A DNA stretch of 64,000 bases from Cuneatibacter sp. NSJ-177 (lineage in GTDB: Bacteria; Bacillota; Clostridia; Lachnospirales; Lachnospiraceae). The stretch is taken from positions 930,001-994,000 of the forward strand of contig NZ_JALIFO010000006.1 in assembly GCF_022867805.1 (NCBI RefSeq), in the 5' to 3' direction. This document shows positions 18,702-27,723 of this stretch, in pieces. Within the stretch, counting starts at the first letter, position 1. Each line of letters opens with the position of its first letter. The notes under the pieces are model-generated. The model was not told the origin of the DNA and ran no database searches. It saw nothing but the letters and a program-made list of their open reading frames with translations. Both the position numbers and the translations under genes were made by a program.

Positions 18702-19124
18702 ATGTACGCAGAATTTGATGACTCCCTGGTAACAGGAAATGAGATGATTGATTCTCAGCATAAAGTGCTGATTGAAAAAATCAACGATTTGGTAGCAAGC
18801 TGCGAAGAGAAAAAGGATAAGTTAAATGCGGTCCGTCTGCTGAATTATCTGGCGGATTACACAGAATTCCATTTTTCTGCAGAAGAAAAGCTCCAGGAAG
18901 AGATCGGTTATCCGGGAATTGAAGAACATAAGAAAAAACATGATGAGCTGCGTCAGACGGTGGATGATCTGCATCAGATGCTGGAAGACGAGGAAGGCCC
19001 TTCGGATGCCTTTGTGGATCAGCTGAATAAGAAAGTAATTGAATGGCTGTATTATCACATCAAAGGCTTTGACCGTTCCGTTGCGGAGTACCGGTATATG
19101 CGGGATAACGCAGAGAGGCTGTAA
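18702..19124 (+). CDS. Bacteriohemerythrin
   Basis: A 140-residue four-helix protein with a non-haem di-iron O2-binding site. The ligand set is complete: H20 (DSQHK), H57 and E61 (HFSAE), H76 and H80 (HKKKH), and a late H/D pair in HIKGFD. Start at ATG 18702 with AGGAGG 8 bases upstream; an in-frame GTG directly before it is less likely. In anaerobes such proteins sense or scavenge oxygen. Monocistronic: own promoter, and a terminator at 19321. Confidence 0.94.
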   Translation: MYAEFDDSLVTGNEMIDSQHKVLIEKINDLVASCEEKKDKLNAVRLLNYLADYTEFHFSAEEKLQEEIGYPGIEEHKKKHDELRQTVDDLHQMLEDEEGPSDAFVDQLNKKVIEWLYYHIKGFDRSVAEYRYMRDNAERL

Positions 19125-19138
19125 AGCAGGATCATTTA

Positions 19139-19320
19139 TGAGATACTTCGTCGGGCGTGCCACACAGAGGCGCGCATGGGCGGGCTTCATCCGGATTCGG
19201 ATCCCCGTACTTCCATTGCTGCGCGTGGGCGTATGCCGCCCGTTTCGGTATTCCCATCCGGGCAGTCCGTTATTCGGTATCTGCGCATGGGTGGGTTTCG
19301 CCCGATATGGTATAAGAAAC
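19139..19320 (+). repeat. GC-rich intergenic stretch with an imperfect internal repeat
   Basis: The unit gcgcatgggcgggcttc (near 19171) recurs as gcgcatgggtgggtttc (near 19285), with a related tgcgcgtgggcg between. No convincing protein is encoded, although one frame stays open. It could be a structured RNA or a decayed repeat. Confidence 0.35.
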
Positions 19321-19353
19321 GCCGCCGGCCGGCTGACCGGCGGTGCTTTTTTT
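19321..19353 (+). terminator. Rho-independent terminator
   Basis: gccgccgg ... ccggcggt hairpin followed by GC and seven T. It ends the hemerythrin transcript or the intergenic GC-rich element. Confidence 0.8.
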
Positions 19354-19413
19354 CTAAAGGCAAGCTTTGGCACATCGGCAGTTTTTTCAGCCGGGAGGTG
19401 AAATTATTTATTG

Positions 19414-20532
19414 ATGTTTTTTATTTTGGCATTCTGCGGCCTTCTTCCGTGGGTATTAACCATCTGGAATCTTTACAACCTGATCCGAAAGAGACGAAAA
19501 GGCGTCTTTGAAGGGCTGTCGTTGTTGATGGGGGTCATTTTATCTGCTACCCTTTATAACATGTGGGGGATTGTCCCGTGGGACCGGCCGGTGAATTCCA
19601 TGGCCAGCAGCCTGGACAGTGCTTATCTCCACGAGCCGTTATCCGGGGAACATGCCGTTTTCTTTTTGATTTTGTGCCTGCTCGGTATGGCTGCTTATTT
19701 GTACCTGAAGTTTCGGGAATCACCGATGCCGCCGCTGGCCACGGTGATTTTGTCTTTATTGGTTTTGAGCGGCTGCGTCTGTCAGATCCTTTTTCTGGTA
19801 CAGCTTGGGACCAGTGATGACTGGATCGTTTTTTATCTGCGGATTCTGCCGGTGAATTTTTTGCTGATGTCCTTGTTTTTGTTCCGGGATGTGCTGGAAA
19901 AGCAGGCGGAGATCCAGAAAGATCAAGTCTATGAGAATCGATTTCTGCGCGCCGCTAATACCTGCCTGGTCCGGACATCCCGCTGGAGCCGGGTTTTTGT
20001 GTTCTTCCTGCTTCCGCTGCTTTTCATCTGTGTGGTCCTTCTGCTTTTGTTCGGACAGCAGCCGGATGGGATCCTGCGTGTCTTCACGGAGACCAGCGAT
20101 TGGACGCTATCTACCAAGATTTCGCCGCCTCCCGTGACTTATGACACCCATTATCTCTGTACGGTTTCCCTGCGCGGCCACAGGAAGCTGGTCCGGCCCA
20201 TCCGTTACGGCATCCGGCGCGGGGAAAAGATCGTGGTCAACCGCCAACTTTGCGTGGCCAACGCTTTTGAAGAATTGATTCAGGAGCGGACCCCGCGGTT
20301 TCACCGGGCTGTCCGCCATTTTTACGATACCTACGGGTATCCCATATCCCGGTGGATCCGTACGGCGGCGGCCGCAGATGTGGTTTATATTTTGATGAAG
20401 CCATTGGAATGGCTGTTTGTTGCTGTTTTGTATTTGTTTGACGCAAAACCAGAGAACCGGATTGCCCGCCAATACCTGCCGGCGGAGGAATTGGCAAGGT
20501 CCAAAGAAATAGAAAAGGAAACGATACGATGA
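19414..20532 (+). CDS. Membrane protein, DUF6688-like
   Basis: About 372 residues. Hydrophobic segments occur near 1-20, 35-55, 80-100, 105-130, 140-160 and 195-220, followed by a soluble C-terminal part with HYLCTVSLRGHRKLVRPIRYG, RRGEKIVVNRQLCVANAFEEL and RTPRFHRAVRHFYDTYGYPIS. This arrangement resembles proteins annotated DUF6688; the function is unknown. GGGAGGTGA lies 13 bases before the ATG at 19414 and 10 bases before a TTG at 19411, so either may start. Its stop overlaps the next ATG (ATGA), indicating coupling with the nucleoid-associated protein gene. Confidence 0.7.
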   Translation: MFFILAFCGLLPWVLTIWNLYNLIRKRRKGVFEGLSLLMGVILSATLYNMWGIVPWDRPVNSMASSLDSAYLHEPLSGEHAVFFLILCLLGMAAYLYLKFRESPMPPLATVILSLLVLSGCVCQILFLVQLGTSDDWIVFYLRILPVNFLLMSLFLFRDVLEKQAEIQKDQVYENRFLRAANTCLVRTSRWSRVFVFFLLPLLFICVVLLLLFGQQPDGILRVFTETSDWTLSTKISPPPVTYDTHYLCTVSLRGHRKLVRPIRYGIRRGEKIVVNRQLCVANAFEELIQERTPRFHRAVRHFYDTYGYPISRWIRTAAAADVVYILMKPLEWLFVAVLYLFDAKPENRIARQYLPAEELARSKEIEKETIR

Positions 20533-21539
20533 AGCAAGAGGAAATGATGATAAAATCCGGGATTGTTCACATCCTGGATTCCGCTGTTGGAATGCCGGTG
20601 CTGTCCGACTGTGAGATGGATTTTGGCCCGGATCTCAGCGACTTTTTGAAGGGACATGTGGAGCGTTTTTCGGAGAGCGACGATAAAAAAATCTGCCAGT
20701 TCACTTCGGATTCCGAGGTAAAGGAGATTTTACAAAACTGCGGAGAGGAAAATTTCGTGGAGACCAGCCAGTTTTTGGCGCGGAATCTGTACCGGATCCT
20801 GAACGAAAATCCGGCGATTCCTTCGGCGGACGCAGTGGTTTTGTGGCTGACCAGGGGGGAGGAAGACTATCTGGCCTTTTTAAAGATGGATTTTAAGACC
20901 TCTTACACCCATATCACCAATCCGGCGGAAGGCGGAAACAGCAATGAAATTATTTTGCAGAAGGCGCTTCTGCCGTCTCAGGGCCAGCGGCTGTCCGAGG
21001 CTTTTCTGGTGCGCTTATCGGATATGGATCTGCAACTGGTGGAGAAACGGTACGAGGTCAATGGGGAAAAATGCTGGTATTTTTCCGAAAAATTTCTCCA
21101 GTGCCAGGCGCCCATGTCCCAGAAGGCAAAACTGGACGTGGTGACCAAAGCGGTGGAGCAGGTGAACCGAAAATACTACGGGGACGAGGATACGGAACGC
21201 CGGATGGAGATCAAAAATGTGATCTACAAGGAGCTGGAAGAGGAGGGCGGCCTCCGGGTCGAGACGGTCAAGGAGAAAGTATTTGCCGACAGTCCTCAGA
21301 TGCAGGCGGATCTCGATGAGAAGCTGGAGAAATATAACATGACCGGGGAAGTGGTGGCGCCGAAGAGCGAGCAGACCCTGCGGAAGTTCCAAAAACAGCA
21401 TCTTCTGACAGACACGGGAATTGAGATCACGATCCCGATGGAAGAGTATGAGAATCCGGACCGGGTGGAATTTTTGACGAACCCGGATGGGACGATCTCT
21501 GTGTTGATCAAAAATGTCGGCAAGCTCAGCGCGAAGTAG
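20529..21539 (+). CDS. Nucleoid-associated protein (NdpA/YejK-like)
   Basis: A 336-residue protein similar to the 37-kDa nucleoid-associated family (PF04245). Typical features are the N-terminal IVHILDSAVGMPVLSD, the central DYLAFLKMDFKTSYTH segment and C-terminal FLTNPDGTISVLIKNVGKL. The role in E. coli YejK is loose nucleoid association and topoisomerase interaction; here the role is unknown. The ATG overlaps the upstream stop by 4 bases. Confidence 0.82.
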   Translation: MKQEEMMIKSGIVHILDSAVGMPVLSDCEMDFGPDLSDFLKGHVERFSESDDKKICQFTSDSEVKEILQNCGEENFVETSQFLARNLYRILNENPAIPSADAVVLWLTRGEEDYLAFLKMDFKTSYTHITNPAEGGNSNEIILQKALLPSQGQRLSEAFLVRLSDMDLQLVEKRYEVNGEKCWYFSEKFLQCQAPMSQKAKLDVVTKAVEQVNRKYYGDEDTERRMEIKNVIYKELEEEGGLRVETVKEKVFADSPQMQADLDEKLEKYNMTGEVVAPKSEQTLRKFQKQHLLTDTGIEITIPMEEYENPDRVEFLTNPDGTISVLIKNVGKLSAK

Positions 21540-21554
21540 GAGGAATATTAGAAA

Positions 21555-22181
21555 ATGGGGACGATGGAGGACGGCGGCACAATGGCAGATCGAGAGGATG
21601 CCGCAAAACAGAATCCTTTTTGGATCGAGGAAGAATTCCACCGGGAAAAGCCTTCGGCTGACGGGCGGCTTCCGCGGGAAACAGCGGTTTACGAGCTGCT
21701 GGATCGCCTCGGCATTTCTTATCAGCGGATCGACCACGATCCGGTGGATACCATCGCAGACTGTGAGGCCGTGGACAGGAAACTAAATACCACGATCTGT
21801 AAGAATCTGTTTCTCTGCAACCGTCAGAAGACAAAATTTTATCTGCTGATGATTCCAGGGGAGAAGAAGTTTTTGACCAAGGAGCTTTCGAAACAGATCG
21901 GCTCCGCCCGCCTTTCCTTTGCCGGAGCGGAAGAAATGGAGCGGTACCTGGATATTCGGCCCGGCGCGGTCAGCGTGATGGGGCTGATGAACGATCAGGA
22001 AAATCAGGTGCAGCTTTTGGTGGACCGGGAAGTATTTGAGGCGCAGACCGTGGGCTGTCATCCCTGTGTGAATACGGCAAGCCTGAAACTGAAGGCGTCG
22101 GATCTCTGGGAGAAATTTCTGCCGGCGGTGGGGCATGTGCCCCAGGTGGTGGAATTGACCGGGGAGGCGGGGGAGGAATGA
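21555..22181 (+). CDS. Aminoacyl-tRNA deacylase of the YbaK/ProX type
   Basis: A 208-residue protein with a YbaK/ProRS-associated (INS) domain covering most of its length: KNLFLCNRQKTKFYLLMIPGEKKF with the conserved lysine-rich strand, PGAVSVMGLMNDQENQVQLLVD, and the GCHPCVNTASLKL end. Such free-standing domains hydrolyse misacylated tRNAs, commonly Ala-tRNA(Pro). About 20 N-terminal residues precede the fold; the first ATG has a GGAGGAATATTAGAAA site. It ends within the start of yaaA (ATGA overlap). Confidence 0.9.
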   Translation: MGTMEDGGTMADREDAAKQNPFWIEEEFHREKPSADGRLPRETAVYELLDRLGISYQRIDHDPVDTIADCEAVDRKLNTTICKNLFLCNRQKTKFYLLMIPGEKKFLTKELSKQIGSARLSFAGAEEMERYLDIRPGAVSVMGLMNDQENQVQLLVDREVFEAQTVGCHPCVNTASLKLKASDLWEKFLPAVGHVPQVVELTGEAGEE

Positions 22182-22921
22182 AGATTCTGATTTCCCCGGC
22201 GAAGAAGATGCGGGTGGAGGAAGAACTTTTTCCCTGGCGGGAACTTCCGGCTTTTTTGCCGAAGGCAGAGCGGCTGATGGAGTTTGTGCAGGGGCTTTCC
22301 TACGGGGAGGCAAAAAAGCTTTGGGCCTGCAACGATGCCATCGCGGAGCTGAACTTTGGCAGGTTCCGGCGGATGGAACTGAAACAGCGGCTGACACCGG
22401 CGCTGTTTTCCTATGAAGGCATCCAATATCAGTATCTGGCGCCGCGGGTGTTGGAAGATCAGGCATTGGAGTATTTGCAGGAGCACCTGCGGATCCTGTC
22501 CGGTTTTTACGGTGTTCTCCGCCCTTTTGACGGGGTGACGCCTTACCGGTTGGAAATGCAGGCGAAGGCCCAGGTGGACGGATGCCGGGACTTGTATGAA
22601 TTCTGGGGAGGGGATCTGGCGAAGGCCGTGACGGCGGACAGCCAGGAACTTCTCAATCTGGCTTCCAAGGAATACGCGAAGGCAGTGGAAGCCTGGCTGG
22701 AACCGGGGATCCGTGAGGTGACCTGCATTTTTGGCGAATGGGTGAAGGGCCAGGTGATTCAGAAGGGGACCAAGGCAAAAATGGCGAGGGGAGAGATGGT
22801 TCGCTTTCTGGCGGAGAGAAACGCGGCGGCCATGGAGGAAGCGAAAGACTTCGACCGGTTGGGGTATCGATACCGGAGGGAACTTTCTTCGGAGACAGAG
22901 TGGTTGTTTTTACTGGAGTAA
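22178..22921 (+). CDS. yaaA: Peroxide stress protein YaaA
   Basis: A 247-residue DUF328/UPF0246 protein, which limits free iron and so oxidative DNA damage in E. coli. Family marks: the opening MKILISPAKKMR, YQYLAPRVLE, LSGFYGVLRPFDGVTPYRLEM, FWGGDL and LNLASKEYAKAV. Length and start are typical, with GGGAGG just upstream. Translationally coupled to the YbaK-like gene and followed closely by a peroxiredoxin gene, so the cluster has an oxidative-stress theme. Confidence 0.94.
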   Translation: MKILISPAKKMRVEEELFPWRELPAFLPKAERLMEFVQGLSYGEAKKLWACNDAIAELNFGRFRRMELKQRLTPALFSYEGIQYQYLAPRVLEDQALEYLQEHLRILSGFYGVLRPFDGVTPYRLEMQAKAQVDGCRDLYEFWGGDLAKAVTADSQELLNLASKEYAKAVEAWLEPGIREVTCIFGEWVKGQVIQKGTKAKMARGEMVRFLAERNAAAMEEAKDFDRLGYRYRRELSSETEWLFLLE

Positions 22922-22988
22922 TCATGCAGAATTCGGACTTCCCGCCGTTCTTGTGGAGCGGCGGAGCGCAAAAAAGGAGGAATCAAAT

Positions 22989-23444
22989 ATGTTGGAAGTA
23001 GGACAGAAAGCCCCGGAATTCACATTGCCGGATCAGAACGGGAATCTAGTTTCTCTGTCGGATTTTCGGGGGAAGAAAGTAATTGTCTATTTTTACAGCA
23101 AGGATAACACCGCAGGATGCACAAAGCAGACCTGCACTTTTGCAGAGCAGTACCCGGCATTTGAGGAAAAGGGCGCGGTGATTTTAGGGATCAGCAAGGA
23201 CCCGGTTTCCTCTCATCAGAAATTTGCGGCGAAATATCAACTGCCGTTTTCGATTCTGTCGGACCCGGAGTTCCATGTGTTGGAGGCCTATGATGTGCGG
23301 AAAGAGAAAAACATGTATGGAAAAAAGGTTATGGGGATCGTCCGTTCTTCTTATCTGATTGATGAGAACGGTATCATTGAGAAAGTCCATGCGAAAGTGA
23401 AGCCGGAGGAAAATGCCGGACTGGCGCTTTTGGATTTGCAGTAA
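22989..23444 (+). CDS. bcp: Thioredoxin-dependent peroxiredoxin (BCP/PrxQ)
   Basis: A 151-residue PrxQ-type thiol peroxidase. The peroxidatic and resolving cysteines are the two Cys of TAGCTKQTC, five residues apart, as in 2-Cys atypical BCP proteins. Other marks are GQKAPEFTLPDQNG and the C-terminal RSSYLIDENGIIEKV. The start at 22989 follows AAAAGGAGG; a longer frame from 22953 is unlikely. Probably co-transcribed with yaaA. Confidence 0.95.
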   Translation: MLEVGQKAPEFTLPDQNGNLVSLSDFRGKKVIVYFYSKDNTAGCTKQTCTFAEQYPAFEEKGAVILGISKDPVSSHQKFAAKYQLPFSILSDPEFHVLEAYDVRKEKNMYGKKVMGIVRSSYLIDENGIIEKVHAKVKPEENAGLALLDLQ

Positions 23445-23623
23445 GCCGGACGGATGGCTTTGATTCGGCCGATTTTTCTATGTTTTGGGATGGAATACAC
23501 TTGCGGATTCCCTGGAAAGAATTATAATAATAAATGAAACCGTGATGATACAAGGCTGCGGATCGTGAGAATCGGCGCGGCTGGCACAGCGGATAGAGAT
23601 TCGCAAAAAGAGGAGGTAGATCC

Positions 23624-24016
23624 ATGCAGGAAGTTTATGAGTTTTTGAAAAAATGCAAAACTTATTATCTGGCTACCGTGGAGGGCACGCAGCCTAGAGT
23701 CCGGCCTTTTGGCACAGTGGATTTGTTTGAGGGAAAGATTTACATCCAGACCGGAAAAGTCAAATCCGTTTCCCGCCAGCTCCTAGAAAATCCCCAGGTG
23801 GAAATCTGTGCTTTTGACGGAACCCATTGGCTTCGCGTGGCGGCCACGGCAGTGGAGGACGACCGGGTGGAGGCGAGACGGCATATGCTGGACGCGTTTC
23901 CCCAACTTCAGTCCATGTATCAGCCCGACGATGGAAATACGCAGGTGTTTTATTTAAAGGATGCCACGGCGACGTTTTCTTCTTTTACGGAGGCGCCAAG
24001 AGAGATTCGGTTTTAG
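23624..24016 (+). CDS. Pyridoxamine 5'-phosphate oxidase family protein
   Basis: A 130-residue split-barrel flavin-binding protein: CKTYYLATVEGTQPRVRPFGTVDLFEGKIYIQTGK pattern with the key PRVRPFG motif, then a short C-terminal half. The start has an AGAGGAGG site. Small members are usually FMN- or F420-binding oxidoreductases or haem-related; here the substrate is unknown. Confidence 0.88.
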   Translation: MQEVYEFLKKCKTYYLATVEGTQPRVRPFGTVDLFEGKIYIQTGKVKSVSRQLLENPQVEICAFDGTHWLRVAATAVEDDRVEARRHMLDAFPQLQSMYQPDDGNTQVFYLKDATATFSSFTEAPREIRF

Positions 24017-24407
24017 ATTATTGGAAATATGAGGGATTGTAATAGATTCCCCTTTGCTCCCGGAAGATGGGATGCGAGGGGGATTTTTTATGGAAATCTT
24101 CCGTTTCTTGTTGACCAGGCGGCGGGGGTTCGCCCAAATTTGGAGCCACGGAGGTGTACAAAAAAATAATGGTAAATATTTTTTGAATGGTCCAAAGCAT
24201 TATAAATTTTTGATATAATAAGAAAAAATTACTATTATAAATAGGTAAAAAAAGAAACAAACATAGACAATTCGTTTTTTGCGATTCAACATCCAATATT
24301 ATGTTGTTCCATGATACCTTTCCTTTTTCTCAAAATAATGGCATGGTGAGTGAATTTCTTCTGCATATACTAATTGCGCAGGACAAAAAACTGAAGGAGG
24401 AAATGCA
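24017..24407. other. Intergenic region without a supported gene
   Basis: AT-rich DNA. An extended -10-like ttgatataata occurs near 24212-24224. Near 24363 there is gcatatact, loosely like a sporulation sigma-E -10, ahead of the cotJ remnant. No gene seen. Confidence 0.4.
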
Positions 24408-24784
24408 ATGCAAAAAGAACATTTGGCGATTGCCAGCGTTCCCTGCCAGTCTTGGGGTGAATGTTTGCAGCGGCTCTTTGGCCTCAGGCGGCGGCTGGCG
24501 TTCCGTTTACTGCCCTGGAATTTCAGTCAAAAGGAGATGCAATCGCCGACCTGACGGAGGACCTGGCTGCGGAGCAAAAAGCACGTACTGTATACGACAA
24601 TTTGCTTCGTGTGATTGAGGATCCGGAAGTCCGGGAACCGTTAAAGTTCCTGCGTTCCCGTGAAATCGTGCATTTCCAGCGTTTCGGGGAGGCACTGGAA
24701 CGCACGAAAGAAAAACTGGACGCAAAAGACTTCTATTATTTTAACCCGGAATTTGATAAAGAAATGTTCCGAGCAGAAAAATAG
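24408..24784 (+). pseudogene. Collapsed cotJ locus: start of cotJA joined to the 3' end of cotJC
   Basis: The ATG at 24408 has a perfect AAGGAGG site and opens MQKEHLAIASVPCQSWGE, which resembles the start of CotJA (LAMAYVPxQxW). From about 24470, in another frame, the sequence is the C-terminal half of the manganese-catalase-like coat protein CotJC: PQAAAGVPFTALEFQSKGD, DLAAEQKARTVYDNLL, LKFLRSREIVHFQRFGEAL, stop at 24782-24784. The end of cotJA, all of cotJB and the first half of cotJC, including metal ligands of the ferritin-like fold, are missing. A single deletion explains this. An intact copy may exist elsewhere. Confidence 0.75.
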
Positions 24785-24800
24785 ATAGGAATCATCGAAA

Positions 24801-24843
24801 AGAACAATCGGCCAAAAAAAATTCGGCCGATTGTTCTTTTTTC
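24801..24843 (+). terminator. Rho-independent terminator of the cotJ remnant
   Basis: Perfect arms agaacaatcggcc and ggccgattgttct, followed by TTTTTTCC. Confidence 0.9.
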
Positions 24844-24891
24844 CTTGTGATGGCGGGGAAATAGGAGTAGAGTAAACCTAGTAAAAAGAAA

Positions 24892-24933
24892 AGGAAACGA
24901 ATTTTCCTTCCACTAAAAGAAAATTCGTTTCCT
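24892..24933 (-). terminator. Long perfect hairpin downstream of tRNA-Arg
   Basis: Arms aggaaacgaattttc and gaaaattcgtttcct with a 12-base loop; on the minus strand it is followed by TTTTCTTTTTAC. Likely the tRNA transcript terminator. Confidence 0.7.
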
Positions 24934-24952
24934 ACAGACAGGCAATAAAAAA

Positions 24953-25025
24953 TGCGTCAGACAGGATTCGAACCTGCTACCCCCAGAGTCGGAGTCTGGA
25001 ACTCTATCCAATGAGTTACTGACGC
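24953..25025 (-). tRNA. tRNA-Arg (anticodon CCG)
   Basis: On the minus strand a 73-base cloverleaf: acceptor GCGTCAG/CTGACGC with discriminator A, T8-A9, D-stem ACTC/GAGT, anticodon arm CCAGA-CTCCGAC-TCTGG giving CCG, a short variable loop, and a T arm with GGTTCGAATCC. CCA is not encoded. It reads CGG codons. Own promoter just upstream. Confidence 0.95.
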
Positions 25026-25033
25026 ATGTTTCT

Positions 25034-25062
25034 AGTATAATCAGAAACGAGAATAAAGTCAA
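25034..25062 (-). promoter_or_regulatory. Promoter of tRNA-Arg
   Basis: Minus strand TTGACT (25057-25062), 17-base spacer, TATACT (25034-25039), 8 bases before the mature 5' end. Confidence 0.8.
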
Positions 25063-25133
25063 CCAGAATTTTCACAGATTTAGAAAAAATTTATATAACC
25101 CGATGATTTTAAAAAAAACGTAAGACCTGGCAG

Positions 25134-25162
25134 TTGACAAGTGACAGGCCCTTTGCTAAAAT
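25134..25162 (+). promoter_or_regulatory. Promoter of the SH3-domain protein gene
   Basis: TTGACA (25134-25139), 17-base spacer, TAAAAT (25157-25162), 58 bases before the start. Confidence 0.8.
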
Positions 25163-25220
25163 GATAAGAGCCTTATTACGAAGATATTACATAAATATTA
25201 CGGCTGGAAAGGATGATCGT

Positions 25221-26573
25221 ATGTCAAAACCATTTGACGAGGAAGACGACGATTTTGAACCATTGAAGATAGATGAAGAATTTGAGGATGTCTGGGGTGG
25301 GGAAGAAGACGACTTCGTAGACATCAGCTTGGACGGAGGTTCAGAAAAAGAGGACAAGTCTCATGACCGTGTGGCAGCTTCCTCCCGTCCGGTGCGAAAA
25401 ATTGAAAAGGTGATTCCGGATCCTTTTGCAGAAGAGGAGAAAGACGATTCCGACCGGTACCCGTCCGGCTGGGACAGCAGCGGGAATTATTCCGGCGGTT
25501 CCAGAGGCCAGGGCGGCGGTCACTTTTCCGGCCACAAAAGCTACATCATTCTCGCTTTGATCTGCCTGGTAGTCGTGGCGGCGGTCGTGGTGATCTTGAA
25601 GTTTTCATCCGGTAAGGCGGGCGCGGGAGAGACAACAGCAGCCTCCACGGGATCGGATACCTCCACAGAAGCGTCCGTTTCCGCCTGGAAGGAAAATGGA
25701 AATGAGGCCGTGACCCAGCTGGTAAATCAGTATTATACGGCGCTGAAAGCGGCGGATATGACGACTCTCCAGAATATCATGGATGCGGGTTCCATGCCGA
25801 CGGAAGATACCGTCTCCAAAATGAACGGCTACATCGAGGATTATCAGAACATTAGCTGTTATACCATGGATGGCGAAAAAGAGGGGGAATATGCTCTTTA
25901 TATTGCCTATGACGCGAAATTTAAGGATGTCAATACATTGGCGCCGGGACTGACCCCTGCCTATGTCGTGACGGATTCCGCCGGTGCGCTGCGTTTGATG
26001 ACGGTAGAACAGATTCAGGCGGACGAGAGAATCGTATCCTATATGAACCAGGTATCCAACGATGAAAAGATTGAGCAGTTGGGCAAGGATATCCTGAATC
26101 GGTTCAATGAGGCATTGGCCGCTGACCCTGCGCTGAATGCACTGGTTGGCAACGGCAGCGAAGGCACTACTGCCGCCGGCGACAGCCAGCCTGCAGAGAG
26201 CACCAGCCAGCCGGAGAGCACAACTCCGGCAGAGTCGTCGACCCAGGAGACCACGACAGCTCCGGCGGAGACCAGTCCCGCTGAGACCACGACTACCGCG
26301 GCTCAGGGCGGCGAGAATACGTTTACAGAGCAGACGACCGGTATGGTATTCCAGAATACGGATACGATGATGTATACCAATAATCAGGTAAAAGCAAGAA
26401 AAGCTCCGACCACAGACGGAGAGGATTTCGATATTGTCTCTGCTGGAACGAAAGTCCATGTAATCGGAAAGAGTGACAGCTGGTATCGGGTTTACCTTCC
26501 GGAAGGCGACGGTTCGCCCCGGTATATCCGCTCTGATCTCCTTGTACTGGACAATCCGGCGGGCGGAAATTGA
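25221..26573 (+). CDS. Single-pass membrane protein with extracellular SH3 domain
   Basis: 450 residues. An acidic cytoplasmic N-terminus (about 1-110, rich in Asp/Glu) is followed by one membrane helix (YIILALICLVVVAAVVVILKF), an extracellular NTF2-like region (NEAVTQLVNQYYTALKAADMTTLQNIMDAG), a Thr/Ser/Pro/Glu low-complexity linker, and a C-terminal bacterial SH3 domain (VKARKAPTTDGEDFDIVSAGTKVHVIGKSDSWYRV pattern). SH3_3 domains bind cell-wall peptides. The start at 25221 has GGAAAGGATG; an earlier ATG-equivalent would lie inside the promoter. Function probably in envelope sensing or assembly, by inference. Confidence 0.85.
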   Translation: MSKPFDEEDDDFEPLKIDEEFEDVWGGEEDDFVDISLDGGSEKEDKSHDRVAASSRPVRKIEKVIPDPFAEEEKDDSDRYPSGWDSSGNYSGGSRGQGGGHFSGHKSYIILALICLVVVAAVVVILKFSSGKAGAGETTAASTGSDTSTEASVSAWKENGNEAVTQLVNQYYTALKAADMTTLQNIMDAGSMPTEDTVSKMNGYIEDYQNISCYTMDGEKEGEYALYIAYDAKFKDVNTLAPGLTPAYVVTDSAGALRLMTVEQIQADERIVSYMNQVSNDEKIEQLGKDILNRFNEALAADPALNALVGNGSEGTTAAGDSQPAESTSQPESTTPAESSTQETTTAPAETSPAETTTTAAQGGENTFTEQTTGMVFQNTDTMMYTNNQVKARKAPTTDGEDFDIVSAGTKVHVIGKSDSWYRVYLPEGDGSPRYIRSDLLVLDNPAGGN

Positions 26574-26584
26574 TGAGATGAAAA

Positions 26585-26613
26585 AACGGGGCTTGCCAAA
26601 AGCCCCGTTCTTT
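26585..26613 (+). terminator. Rho-independent terminator
   Basis: aacggggct-tgccaaa-agccccgtt followed by CTTTTG, between the SH3 gene and queA. Confidence 0.8.
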
Positions 26614-26632
26614 TGATGAAAGGGAGAAAACA

Positions 26633-27658
26633 ATGGATATCAATGATTTTGACTACGATTTGCCGGAGGAACTGATTGCACAGGATCCCATTGAGGACCG
26701 TTCCTCCTCACGGCTGCTGGTTTTGGATAAGGAAACAGGCGCGATCCGCCATGAAATTTTTCGGGATATTTTAGATGAACTAAATCCAGGCGATTGCCTG
26801 GTGATCAACAATACCAAAGTGATTCCGGCCCGGTTGATGGGCGTTAAGGAGGAGACCGGCGCCGCCATCGAAGTCTTGCTTTTAAAGCGCCTGGAGAACG
26901 ACACCTGGGAGACATTGGTGAAGCCGGGAAAAAAAGCGCGGCCCGGTACGGTGATTTCCTTTGGCGACGGCCTGTTAAAGGGAACCGTGGTCGATGTGCT
27001 GGAAGAGGGCAATCGAAAAATTCAATTCTCTTATCAAGGGATTTTTGAAGAAATCTTGGATCAGCTGGGGCAGATGCCCCTTCCCCCGTACATTACTCAC
27101 ACGCTGAAGGATAAAAACCGCTATCAGACGGTCTACGCCAAGTATGACGGCTCGGCGGCGGCCCCGACGGCCGGCCTCCATTTTACCCAGGATCTGCTGC
27201 AAAAGATTCGGGAGAAGGGGGTGGAGATTGCGGAAGTTACCCTCCATGTCGGGCTGGGGACATTCCGGCCGGTCAAGGTGGAAAAAGTTGAAGAGCATCA
27301 TATGCACTCGGAGCTTTATATTGTGGATGAAGAAACAGCAGAGAAAGTAAACAAGGCCCGGCGAAACGGCGGACGTATCGTGGCAGTGGGGACCACGAGC
27401 TGCCGGACGTTGGAGTCCGCGTCCACCGAAGACGGGGTGCTTCATCCGGGCAGCGGCTGGACGGATATCTTTATTTACCCTGGATATCAGTTTAAGATGA
27501 TTGATGCGCTGATAACCAATTTCCACCTGCCGAAGTCTACCTTGGTGATGCTGGTGTCTGCATTGGCGGGGCGGGAGCACATTTTGGCGGCTTATGAGGA
27601 AGCGGTGAAGGAACGGTATCGGTTTTTTAGTTTTGGGGATGCAATGTATATTGGGTGA
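26633..27658 (+). CDS. queA: tRNA preQ1(34) S-adenosylmethionine ribosyltransferase-isomerase
   Basis: A 341-residue QueA, which transfers and isomerises the ribosyl part of SAM onto preQ1 at position 34 of tRNA in queuosine synthesis. Conserved segments: [26 protein letters not shown] (key part PEELIAQ), [20 protein letters not shown], the catalytic-site block [15 protein letters not shown], and [19 protein letters not shown]. Start ATG with AAAGGGAG. Single gene, no tgt neighbour visible. Confidence 0.97.
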   Translation: MDINDFDYDLPEELIAQDPIEDRSSSRLLVLDKETGAIRHEIFRDILDELNPGDCLVINNTKVIPARLMGVKEETGAAIEVLLLKRLENDTWETLVKPGKKARPGTVISFGDGLLKGTVVDVLEEGNRKIQFSYQGIFEEILDQLGQMPLPPYITHTLKDKNRYQTVYAKYDGSAAAPTAGLHFTQDLLQKIREKGVEIAEVTLHVGLGTFRPVKVEKVEEHHMHSELYIVDEETAEKVNKARRNGGRIVAVGTTSCRTLESASTEDGVLHPGSGWTDIFIYPGYQFKMIDALITNFHLPKSTLVMLVSALAGREHILAAYEEAVKERYRFFSFGDAMYIG

Positions 27659-27680
27659 GCGAATTTTTGGGATAGAGAAA

Positions 27681-27723
27681 ACCCGCAAAAGCACAGGAAA
27701 CTAGGGCTTTTACGGGTCTTTTT
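27681..27723 (+). terminator. Terminator after queA
   Basis: Arms acccgcaaaagc and gcttttacgggt with one mismatch, followed by CTTTTTGC. Confidence 0.75.

Noticed and set aside
24363-24372. Sigma-E type -10 box for the cotJ remnant
   Set aside because: Only a partial match and no convincing -35 element.
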